Below the pieces are notes generated by a model, which had not been told where the DNA came from, did no database searches, and was given only the letters and a program-made list of their open reading frames with translations. A DNA stretch of 64,000 bases from CAVYGM01 sp963768025 (GTDB lineage Bacteria; Bacteroidota; Bacteroidia; Cytophagales; Spirosomataceae), in the NCBI GenBank assembly GCA_963768025.1, contig CAVYGM010000033.1, positions 62,001 to 126,000 of the forward strand, written 5' to 3'. Shown here piece after piece: positions 51,793-61,871 of the stretch; the stretch's first letter is position 1; each line of letters starts with the position of its first letter. Both the position numbers and the translations under genes were made by a program.

Positions 51793-52026
51793 GAACGTAA
51801 GACACTGGTACATACGCCTACCTGGCACTACTGTACTCAGTCGTACTTGTCCCGTTGTACCCGTGCCATGGTTCCATACCCACGGGTTAGTTCAAAACTG
51901 TGGTAGTCGTCAGTCTTTTGAGTCAATGCCTTAGTTCGACAAAAACAGACCAAGGCAGGACATATAAAGTCGAAAGTGGCACGCAATTAGTAGGTAGGAT
52001 TACTAAGCAAATTAACCCCCATACCC

Positions 52027-52491
52027 ATGCAGGCAGTAACGAAGCAAAAGTCAGCCATATCCAATGTGGAGTCAATGGCTAAATGGATGGATTCCAAATT
52101 TACCATACCCGGCACCAACTTCAAGTTCGGGTTGGATGCCCTGATTGGACTTATTCCCGGTGCCGGTGACTTCGCCACCTTATTTGTTTCCGGATACATG
52201 ATCTCTATTCTAGCCAGAAACGGAGCCAGTGGATTCGTGGTTGCCCGAATGGCCCTGAATATTGTCCTGGATGCCCTCCTGGGCTCCATCCCGATTCTCG
52301 GTGATATTTTTGACGTAGCCTTCAAAGCAAACATCCGGAATATGAATCTCATGCGTGAGCACTACGTGGAGGGCCGCCACAAGGGTGGAGCCTGGAGAGT
52401 AGTGCTGCCCGTCATGGTATTACTTTTCCTATTGGTGGGTGCCCTCGCCTGGGTGAGTTATAAAATTTTTAGTTGGGTGTTTGATCGCTGA
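52027..52491 (+). CDS. DUF4112 membrane protein
   Basis: A 154-residue protein of the DUF4112 family: KWMDSKFTIPGTNFKFGLDA, LIGLIPGAGDFATLFVSGYM and LLGSIPILGDIFDVAFKANI, with two amphipathic/hydrophobic segments and a C-terminal membrane helix (VLPVMVLLFLLVGALAWVSY). Function unknown. It stands alone; the 234 bases upstream show no other gene. Confidence 0.85.
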   Translation: MQAVTKQKSAISNVESMAKWMDSKFTIPGTNFKFGLDALIGLIPGAGDFATLFVSGYMISILARNGASGFVVARMALNIVLDALLGSIPILGDIFDVAFKANIRNMNLMREHYVEGRHKGGAWRVVLPVMVLLFLLVGALAWVSYKIFSWVFDR

Positions 52492-52576
52492 TAAAACTTC
52501 GCGACCCGTTCCGCGGCCATTACAACATTTTCCACTCCTCTACTACTGCCAAGTTGCGTATATAACAGAGCCGGAG

Positions 52577-54154
52577 CTACTCCCGCCGAAGATTTGCGTC
52601 TGCTGCTACACTGGGATGGGCCTGATCTGCCGAAATAGCCCCAAAAGGCTTGTAGGTAAGGTAAATCTCTATAATAGAATTGGAAACAAAAGTGCCTGTG
52701 TTGGGCTTGGAGGGTAGGGGATTCTGAGCTTCTATACCCCCATACATATAGCCGACCAGCAGCCTCTTGTTAAGCGGAATTTTTGCCAGATTGATGACCC
52801 CATTCTCAAATACATATCCCTTGGAGGCCATGGAGGGATGTAAAACAAACACGGAACTTGTACCGATCAGTCGGTTACCGGGTGTGGGATTGGGATGGAT
52901 AAATTCGGAATAGGTACCGGAAGAGGACTGCAAAAACGTGGTTATGTCGGCAATAAAAGGAAATCCGTCATTCCGCTTCTGAAAGGTGGCGCTGTCATAC
53001 ACGGCTTTTTGGGCTTTGGTTTGTGCATAGTAGTGATGGCTGATTCCCCCAAAAAAAGTATGGTACACCGATTTGGTTTTGCTACTGTCGTATACGGTAA
53101 TCACCGGACAGGTGTACTGGCTGAATTTTTGATTGGCGTTCCTTACGATCGTCGGTGTACTCGGATTGTTGATGTATATTGGATAAGTATAAGCACCAAT
53201 GATTCCAGGCTTGAATACTCCTCCGAACACCGCAATACGAGGTTTACCTGTAACCGGATCCATGTCATGCACAAAGTTCCCATCGCGGCGGTGGAAAGGC
53301 TGGTCACCGGTCTTGACGGGATTTTGACCATAGCTATTGATTTTCAGAGAATCTGGCACCAGTGAAAATACCCCCACGGCCTCCGTGTATTCCTGTTGAA
53401 AATCACTTTGTCCAAAAGCCCGGTACTGGCCGTCGAAACGCTGGCCCATCACCAGATAGAAATTTGATCCCATTTTCAACAACTCGCCTCCCGTAACCGC
53501 AAAACGTTCCTTCGAATCCTGAGCGAATTCAATTAGAGCAGCAATTTGCCCGGCGCTTTGCCCTTTTTTGATGGCCGTATTCATGGATGATACCTTAAAC
53601 CGGATGAGAGTATTGAAGGTAATCATGTTGCTTTTATCGGCTTTCAACCCATAGCCTCCCAAAATATAAGCCTGATCTGTCGCAGGGTCGTAATAGAACT
53701 GCTGGTTTGTGGCCTGCAGTGGCGCGGATAGGTTGGCTGGCAGCTTGTTTACATCGAAAGACCAGTATTTTCCGTTCGCCGGATTAATTACAAAAATAAA
53801 ATTATTGGCACTGTCCGGGATAAAATTGGTTGCCGGAGCTGATTGAAACGTGTGGAGGCCCTGTCGGCGCCCTCCTATCACAATCCATTCCCCGCTAGCC
53901 GAAGGAAAGAGGGAGTAAGATTGAAGCCGGGGCAACGGCTTCTTCGCCGAATATTTTTTTTCAACAAATTCCAGGGTGTAGGGCAGAGCGTTGGGGGTAA
54001 TAACGGGGGCTTTCCCGGTTGGTGCAGATGCTGTACTCCCCTGAGAGGACGTTGGATTCACCGTGGATTGGGCCGAGCTTTCCACCGTAGCATGTATGGC
54101 GAAAACCCACAGGAACATAAATCCACTCCCTATATTTGTAGCTAACGTTTTCAT
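52577..54154 (-). CDS. Secreted beta-propeller (Kelch-like) protein of unknown function
   Basis: A 525-residue protein with a signal peptide (GFMFLWVFAIHATVESSAQS) and a Ser/Thr/Gln-rich linker. The body repeats GG-containing strands (YSLFPSASGEWIVIGGRRQG, DQAYILGGYG, PRIAVFGGVFKPGIIG, VYHTFFGGISHHYYA), which fits a Kelch-type propeller. No lipobox and no enzymatic motif are seen. It starts 12 bases after the stop of the upstream, frameshifted gene (54167-55985), so the two are probably one operon with related roles. I do not recognise the family. Confidence 0.65.
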   Translation of the reverse strand: MKTLATNIGSGFMFLWVFAIHATVESSAQSTVNPTSSQGSTASAPTGKAPVITPNALPYTLEFVEKKYSAKKPLPRLQSYSLFPSASGEWIVIGGRRQGLHTFQSAPATNFIPDSANNFIFVINPANGKYWSFDVNKLPANLSAPLQATNQQFYYDPATDQAYILGGYGLKADKSNMITFNTLIRFKVSSMNTAIKKGQSAGQIAALIEFAQDSKERFAVTGGELLKMGSNFYLVMGQRFDGQYRAFGQSDFQQEYTEAVGVFSLVPDSLKINSYGQNPVKTGDQPFHRRDGNFVHDMDPVTGKPRIAVFGGVFKPGIIGAYTYPIYINNPSTPTIVRNANQKFSQYTCPVITVYDSSKTKSVYHTFFGGISHHYYAQTKAQKAVYDSATFQKRNDGFPFIADITTFLQSSSGTYSEFIHPNPTPGNRLIGTSSVFVLHPSMASKGYVFENGVINLAKIPLNKRLLVGYMYGGIEAQNPLPSKPNTGTFVSNSIIEIYLTYKPFGAISADQAHPSVAADANLRRE

Positions 54155-54166
54155 GTCTTTGGTTTT

Positions 54167-55985
54167 TTAAGATTGGTCTGTTACCAGTTGGAGCTTCTTC
54201 ATGAAATGCAGGTACGTCAGCATTTTGGCGGGCGACAAATCTCTCGTTACGGGCATGAAACGAGGATCTTCGAAGGGCCGGGTCATGTAGTACGGTATGG
54301 CTCCGGCACTAATCTCAAGATGGCCATTGACATAGGGAGGTGCCTTATAAACTGGCGCCCAGGGAGGGTTATTGGCAAAGATTGTGACGGTATGAAGGTC
54401 CGTCAAATCTATTTTATTTCGCATACTGGGGTATAATTTCATATACGGAGCCATCATAGCCTGCATTTCTTCCCATTCGGGGTTGGAGTTTACTTCGTAG
54501 TGAGACCACACCAAACAGGAAATCATGTGATCCTGCTGAGGTGCCTCCTTGGACCAGTCGGGGTGCGGCTGATCAGGGTCGTACACGATGATAAAATACA
54601 ACTGCCCGTCCAGTTCTGGAGTTCGAAAGCCCGGATCTCTGACGACTCTAATTGTTATTGTCGCATAACCAGCGGCATTCGAAGGGGTAATAGTGGCCTT
54701 GATAGCGCCCTTTGCCTGGCGGGTATTGCCGGGATTAGAGGGGGGGGACGGTTGCACCGGGCGTTTCGCCGTGAACACTTTCGACGAATATCGCCAGTTG
54801 TTTTCCGGCCACAGGTTTACTGTTTTTTGATATATATACGTCGGTTGAAGCTGTGGTACCTGGTGCGCCTTCCATCCGGATGGGGCGGATCTCAACCGCG
54901 TAGGCCATTTTGTCAGCGGGCTCCGTCAAAACGGCCTGAGGGCCGATGTCGGTACGGGACATGATAAGGCTTAGCGTCCCTTCTTCCAACAGGGCCAGGT
55001 GCTCATCCGACAAATCCATTTCTACGATTTGAGCCGCATTGTCGTAGCTGAAAGCCGAATAATCAACTTCACCAATGAGCTGGGTTACTGGAATGGATGG
55101 GGCCGCAATAACGGCGTACAGCGTACCCAGATCCACCGGATTACCACCTGCCGATTCGCGACAAATGCTATTGGCTAAGTCGAGCACTAGTTTTTTGCGT
55201 GCCTTATCCACTTTAAAAGGACAAGAGTTGAACGAAGGCCAATTCCAGGGATCGTCATTGGAGAATCCACGAGGCATAAGCCATCGCTGTCCGGGATTGT
55301 AGGCAGGTTCCTCGGGTAGCACGGGGCCCAGTGTACCCGTAATTCGGCCGAGTCTGAAGTTTGCATTCTGGGGGACATTCTGATAGCCATCCAACACAAA
55401 CTTAAAGGAGAGCAGCCATTTCCCATCCACTTGTTGGGTGCTCTCTTGGAGCTGATGTAACACAGACGAAGGGTTTTTGGGCCAATTGGACGCATCCACC
55501 CTGACGATTGTCTGAAAAACTCCGCAGGCATTCATATCTCCGCCAAAGCTATCCTGAACATAATCAGAAGGCTCCCAACTCCGGGTGGGCAAGACCGCAT
55601 TGAACCAAAAGAGGTTGAGGGTAGCAGGGTCAACATCCCCAGTGATCGATACATCTTCACTCAGCTGGAGTCGAAGCTGCATCCCATATAAGGTAGAGAC
55701 CCCTTGCTGATACACATCAAGGTCAACTATCTTGGCCGCTGAAGGATCGTCGGTGGTAATAAGCGGTACTCCGATGAGTGCATCATCATCCACACTACCC
55801 GACGCGGCAACCACCGATTTGACGGTACAGTTGCGTAGTTGAAACCGGTGCTGTCCGTTGGGTTCCTGCCAGGGCGAGGGTGTGACGCAGGCCGGGTCAT
55901 AATGCATCGGATCGTTATTAATGGTAGAGGGATCGGTGAAGAACTGGCCACTCATGTGAATCCGTGGGGTATCTAAGTAACTCAT
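54167..55985 (-). pseudogene. Large hypothetical protein interrupted at a C8/G8 tract
   Basis: The gene starts at 55985 (MSYLDTPRIHMSGQFFTDPS) and reads about 416 codons until a TAA just after a run of eight Cs on the coding strand (54747-54740). With seven Cs the frame would continue as SNPGNTRQAKGAIKATITPS to LVTDQS, ending at 54167, for about 605 residues. No signal peptide is evident. The first part (residues 1-330) is rich in Trp and Asp with several short beta segments; the second part contains a WSKEAPQQDHMISCLVWSHY segment. I do not recognise a family. Either one extra base in a homopolymer (error) or true slippage-type phase variation is possible. It is co-oriented with the Kelch-like gene downstream. 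Confidence 0.65.
54740..54747. repeat. G8 homopolymer (C8 on the coding strand) at a frame break
   Basis: Eight consecutive Gs at the point where the reading frame of the hypothetical gene is lost. Seven would restore it. Tracts of this length are both a common contingency-locus device and a common source of sequencing error. Confidence 0.8.
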
Positions 55986-56532
55986 TGGGATATAGTGTAG
56001 GAGGTGAATTTTTAGGGTTTAGTCCAGATCCTAGCTGACAGGCCGGGTAAAGAAGTCGGGATAGAATTCAACTGCCGGGTATACACTTTGAACGAACGAA
56101 ATAAAGGCCATCGGAACAGAAAGGCTCAACCGCTGGGTAGAAAGGATGTACCCTAAGGTTCTCGCAAAGAAATGGTACATTTGAATGGCAAAAAATCCAT
56201 TTTTTTAACAGTTTGGTACTTTCGGTTTGGTGGTGGAATGGATGTAAGTTGTACTGGCCCATCGGGATGGATTGAGCGCTCCCCCGACCTTACAAAGGCT
56301 TTTTTGCATGGTCAAGTCCACCAATAAGATCAAAATTTCAATTGGTAATGATAAATATTTTTTTGATACCATTTATTGAAATTGATTGATTTATCTTTAG
56401 AGCCACATCTAACCCGCTCTTTGTTTTTCCGACCAGCTTACTTTACAGATCAGCCAGTTAGGAAGGTCCACCAGGGAATTCACTCTCGCGAGGTGGTGAA
56501 TTTTAGGATGTTCAGATTTTTTTCGATGGATT
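55986..56532. other. A/T-rich intergenic region with an imperfect inverted repeat
   Basis: The 547 bases between two divergent genes contain no gene that I can support. TTTCAATTGGTA (56336-56347) and TACCATTTATTGAAA (56367-56381) form an imperfect inverted repeat with a three-base bulge in an A/T-rich stretch, possibly an operator or a leader hairpin for the giant kinase gene at 56533. TATCTTTAG at about 56392 is a weak promoter-like element. Confidence 0.45.
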
Positions 56533-59500
56533 ATGATAAATATTGGCTATAAAATCAGGGAGAGGTTTCACTCTGGTCCCGTTTACGAAATATTTAGAGC
56601 CACCAAAGATGATGATAACCGACCCGTTATTCTAAAATCACTCCGTGATCCGTACCCCACGCTGCAGGCGATTAACCAACTGAGAAATGAATATGCCTTG
56701 CTCGAACGCTTGCAGAGCGATAGTGTGATAGAGGTAGTGGAAATGGTGGATTTCGAGAACAGCGTATCCCTTGTTTTTAAGGAGGTGAAGGGCCTACCGC
56801 TTGCTAGTTTTACCGGAAAAGAAGCTGTGCCATTAGACATGTTCTTTACCTTGGCCCTCCAATTGGCCGAAGCAGTTAAAAACGTGCACAGCAAGCGCAT
56901 CCTGCATCGAAACCTATCCCCCGGCAATGTAATTATTGAACCTACTACCTTCCATGTGACGCTCTGTGGGTTTAGCCTCGCTATCGAGCTGGCGCGAGAC
57001 GTACACGCCCGCCAGTCAAAGGCCGCCCTGGAAGCCGATCTGGCGTATATATCTCCCGAACAAACCGGGCGTATGAACTCCACGTTCGACCACCGGGCCG
57101 ACTTGTATTCACTTGGCTGCCTGTTTTACAAGCTGCTCACAGGGGTACCTCCCTTTGATTTTTCGGACCCCATGCAGCTGGTGCACGCGCACATGGCGAT
57201 TTCGCCAAAGCCCCCGCATGTGCTAAATTCCGAAATACCGGAGGTACTGTCGCAGCTTGTGATGAAACTCCTGGCCAAAAGCCCGGAAAACCGGTACCAA
57301 AGCGCAACCGGTGTGCTGGCAGATTTGCAGAAATGCCGGAAAGGCTCCTCTCAATTAGGCATCTTACCCAATTTCCCGCTTGGCGAGCACGATGTCTCCG
57401 ACCAATTCCAGATACCCGATAAACTATTTGGGCGTTCGCAGGAAATTGAAATGCTTAAAAGTACCTTCGAACGAACCGAATCCGGCCAGGCAGAAATTCT
57501 ATTTATTGGTGGGTATTCGGGAGTAGGTAAGACGGGCCTCGTGAGAGAATTGCAGAAAATTGTGACGCATTCCAATAACTTGTTCATTAGTGGCAAGTTC
57601 GACCAATTTAGAAGAGACGTTCCTTTCAGCTCCCTGATCACTGCCTTCCAGCAACTGATTCGCCAGCTACTAACCGAAACCGATGAGAAGATACTCCATT
57701 GGAAACAGAAGGTGTTGGAGGCTGTTGGCCAATCGGGGCAGGTACTTGTGGATGTAGTTCCAGACCTCAGCTTGCTTATCGGGCCGCAACCGCCCGTGCC
57801 CGTACTCCCTCCGGTGGAAGCGAACAACCGGTTCAGTGCTATCCTAAACCGGTTCATGGACGTATTTAGTAAGAGCGAGTCCGTTCGGTTGTGTCTATTT
57901 CTGGACGACCTCCAATGGATGGACTCTGCCACCCGTTCCTGGATCGAAACATGGCTTGGTGATCAGGGCTCAAAACACCTGTTGTTTATCGGGGCCTACC
58001 GCGACAACGAAGTGAACGCTTCCCATCCGATGCTCTTGATGCTCGACCGGCTCGCCCAGAGTGGGACACCCATAAAGCACCTGATCCTGGATCCACTTGA
58101 CAAAGATTCAATCGGACAGATCGTGGCCGAAACGTTAAAGAGGCCGGTGGATCAATGTGGCGATCTGGTGGAAATCCTTTTTCAAAAAACGGGTGGGAAT
58201 CCTTTCTTTTCCCGGCAATGCCTTTGGTCTCTCTACGAAGAAGGTGCTATTTTCTTCGATTCCGTGCATTCGCAATGGACCTACGATATAGAGAAGGTAA
58301 AGCAAACCAAAACAAGTGACAATGTCCTGGACCTCATGGCCGGGATCATAGAGCGCCTACCCAAAGGGGTTCAGAATTTTTTAACAACCGCAGCCTGCAT
58401 CGGCAACCAGTTTGATTTGGAAACGATCCGGCTTGTCAACGCGCAATCCATGCAAACGACCTCGAAGCACCTGTCGATTGCGCTTCAGCAGGGGCTTGTC
58501 GTCCAGCAAAGCTCCTGGATCGAGAATAAGGAAGGAGCCTATTTTTTTGTGCACGATCGGATTCAACAGGCCGCTTTGTCGCTGCTTTCAGAATCAGAAA
58601 AACAACAGATCAGTCTCAAAATAGGAAGGTTTTTGCTCCAATCTGCCCAGGCAGCCCAAAAACTCTACGAAATTGTCAACCATTTCAATTACGCAATTTT
58701 ACTCCTCGACGATCCCGAAGAAAAACAACAGGTAGTTGCCCTGAACCTGCGGGTCAGTACGTTGGCAAAGAATTCCTCCGCCTTTGAACCCGCCCTTGTG
58801 TATTGCAAACAGGCGATGGAATTGCTCCCGACCACCTCCTGGGACACCCCCTCCCCCTGACTCAGGCTCTGCTCCTACAACGAGCCGAGTGCGAGCACTT
58901 GGGGGGGCATAACCAGGAAGCAGAACATTACTTCGACCAGGCAATACGGCATGCGAGCACTCCGATGAATCGGGCGGAAGTCTACCTGAGCAAAATAAAT
59001 TACTTCACCAATCTGGGAAAATTTGAGCTGGCCTACCAAACCGGGCGCCAGGCGGTGGGTCAGTTAGGGGTACAACTCCCGGCGACTTTTTCGCCCCCGG
59101 TCTTCGTCAAAGACCTCGTAGTTAACGGTTTTTTGATGAGAAACCAGCCAATTTCCGGCATTGTGGAGGCAAAGGAAATGACGGATGAGCGCTTAAAAAT
59201 GGCCGTACGGATTATGGCGTCCTTTGCGCGGGCGGCTTATCAGATTAAACCCGTCTTATGCATTGCCGTGAGTACCCGCATCGTCAACATGTGCATGCGC
59301 CACGGAAATACCGCCGGGGGTTCCACCGGCTTTTTGGCGTATGGAGCCATATTTTTGGGGGCAATCATCAAGAAAAAACAAACAGGTTTTGATTTTGGGC
59401 AATTAACCCTGGCGCTGGTTGATAAGTACAACGACCTCTCCTTCAAGGCCGAGGCCTATTTTGTGGTAGGCTATTTTGCGATGCCATGGCGGCGACCCGC

Positions 59501-61820
59501 CAAAGAAATGGAGGACTATTGGCATATTGCCTACGAAACAGGCCTGGAAACAGGAGATCTTTTTCACGCCAGCTGTGCCTGTTGTGGCTTAATCCAGAGC
59601 TATTACATGCGCGGAATGGCTTTTTCGGAGATTCTTGCCTTCATAGACCGGTATCAGATATTTCTGGCCCGAATAAATAACAAAGAAGCATTAAATACCC
59701 TGCTGGCTGTCCGCCAATCTGTCTTGAACCTTCGGGGAGAAACCGAGTCCCCTACCTCGTACGACACGGAAAGCTTCGACGAAAAAGAGTACCTTCAGGA
59801 ACTTGCCGGGTTTGGGACGCGGCATTTTGCGCATTATTACTTTATCAACAAAATGCAGACCCTCTATTTATGGGGTAAGTATGAAGAAGCCTATTCGGTG
59901 TCTGTTCAATCGGACAAGTACCTGCCTGACTCGCCTGGTATGCTCCATACAGCCGAGCATTATTTTTACAAAGGACTGATTCTTTGTTCTTTGTATTCCA
60001 AATCGGATGCGATAAAGCAAGCCAGGTGGAGGCTCAAATTAAATAAGATAAGGGCTAATTTTGAGAAATTTGCCTTAGGCTCTCCTTCAAACTTTCAGCA
60101 CAAAGGGCAGGTACTTACTGGCCAGATCTGCCAAATCACCGGGGATGTAGTTGGTGCGGAGCGGTACTATGGCGCGGCTATAGCCTCGGCCAAAAAGTAC
60201 GGATATATCCACATTCAAGCCCTAGCCGGAGAATTATTGGGTCGGCTGCACCTGGAAGCAGGGCGTTCGCGTGAAGCGGCTTTTCATATTCGAAATGCGG
60301 AATACCTCTATTCACGCCTGGGGGCGGATGCGTACGCCAACGAATTTCAACTACGATACTCAACCTTAAACGAGCTGCCGGAAGAGAAACCCAATACGGC
60401 TGCCGTTAAAGACAATTCGGCAAGCTGGAATCCGGTTCAAATGGAGGAGGACACCCTGGACTTGATTTCAATTCTGAAAGCATCAGAAGCCATATCCCGG
60501 GAAATTAGACTCCCCGATCTGCTTTCGGCCTTTATGAAAATTATTACCGAGAATGCCGGGGGGCAGCGAATGGTTTTTATTTCTCAGCAAGGCCAGGAAT
60601 CCGTAATACAGGCCGAGTATTCGGCCGACACGGGTGAAGTGAAGATCCTGGACGATCTTCCTCTGGATACCTACGACGGCCTGGCCAAGTCGGTAATCAG
60701 TTATGCAATCCGAACCAGGAAACCCCTGATTTTGGAGCAAGCCGATACAGGAGATTTTGAAACTGACCCCTACATCCTGAGCCAGACCCCGCGTTCCATT
60801 CTGTGCATGCCTTTGCTCCAACTGAATAAAATCGTGGGGATTTTTTATCTGGAAAATAACCTGGTGTACTCGGCCTTTTCGCCCGAACGAATTCAGTTGC
60901 TCAACTTGTTAAGTGGGCAAATGGCGATTTCGATTGAAAATGCGCTGTTCTACAAAAATCTGGAAGCAAAAGTGGACGAACGGACGGCTGAACTTCACCA
61001 GTCCATGGAGGAGCTAAAATCGACGCAGGCACAACTCATTCAGAGGGAGAAAATGGCTTCCTTGGGCGAACTGGCGGCTGGGATTGCGCACGAAATTCAG
61101 AATCCCCTGAATTTTGTCAACAATTTTTCGGAAATCAATGTGGAGTTGATATCCGAATTAAAGGAGGAACTCGCCTCCGGCGATCCAGATGAGGCAGCGG
61201 CGATTTTGGACGACTTATCCACCAACCTTGCCAAAGTCCATTCGTACGGAATCAGGGCGAGTGGAATTGTCAGCAGCATGTTGCATCATTCGCGCAGTAG
61301 CACCAGCGGATGGCAGAAGACCGACCTCAATAAGCTGGCTGATGAGTACCTCCATTTGTCTTACCAGGGATTTTTCGCCCGGGATATGGCATTTTATGCT
61401 ACCCTCCAAACCAATTTTGACGAAACGATCGGACTGGTGAATGTCAGTCCTCAGGATATCGGGAGGGTTTTCCAGAACCTATTCAATAATGCCTTTTATG
61501 CCGTATCAGAAAAAAAACTCCATCCTACGCTGGCAAATGAGGAGTACCAACCCACAGTCATCGTAAGCTCCCGCCGGTTGGAAGGTGAAGTAGAATTTTT
61601 GATTTGGGATAACGGTACTGGTATTGACGAGCCAATCATAAAGAAAATATTTCAACCATTTTTCACCACAAAACCTACCGGCAAAGGCACGGGCCTGGGC
61701 TTGTCGGTCTGTTATGATGTGGTGATAAAAGGACACGATGGCACCTTATCCGTAGAATCCCAAAAAGGAATATTTACCCAGATACGATTCACTCTCCCTG
61801 TCGTGATAGCCATATCCTGA
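56533..61820 (+). pseudogene. Giant Ser/Thr-kinase-like/ATPase/GAF/histidine-kinase protein, one frameshift
   Basis: The two open frames (56533-58860 and a continuation to 61820) form a protein of about 1,760 residues. Order: kinase-like domain (1-265), AAA ATPase with P-loop GGYSGVGKTGLVRELQK (about 305-600), a long helical TPR-like region, a GAF domain (ISREIRLPDLLSAFMKIITE, PRSILCMPLLQLNKIVGIFY), a coiled coil and a complete histidine kinase (GELAAGIAHEIQNPLNFVNN, FQNLFNNAFYAV, WDNGTGID, TGKGTGLGLSVCYD). This is the trifunctional architecture known from cyanobacteria. The kinase-like domain has HRNLSPGN for HRD and LCGFSLA for DFG, so both catalytic Asp residues are lost. The frame is lost in the C5TC5 stretch 58847-58857; adding one C restores it. 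No response regulator gene is adjacent. Confidence 0.85.
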
Positions 61821-61871
61821 AAAGCAGCAGCTGGTTACAGGGATTTCAACATCACACTGGCCGATACGGAG

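Noticed and set aside
56068..56262. A 64-residue minus-strand frame upstream of the giant kinase
   Set aside because: There is no family resemblance, no ribosome site, and the composition follows the non-coding surroundings.
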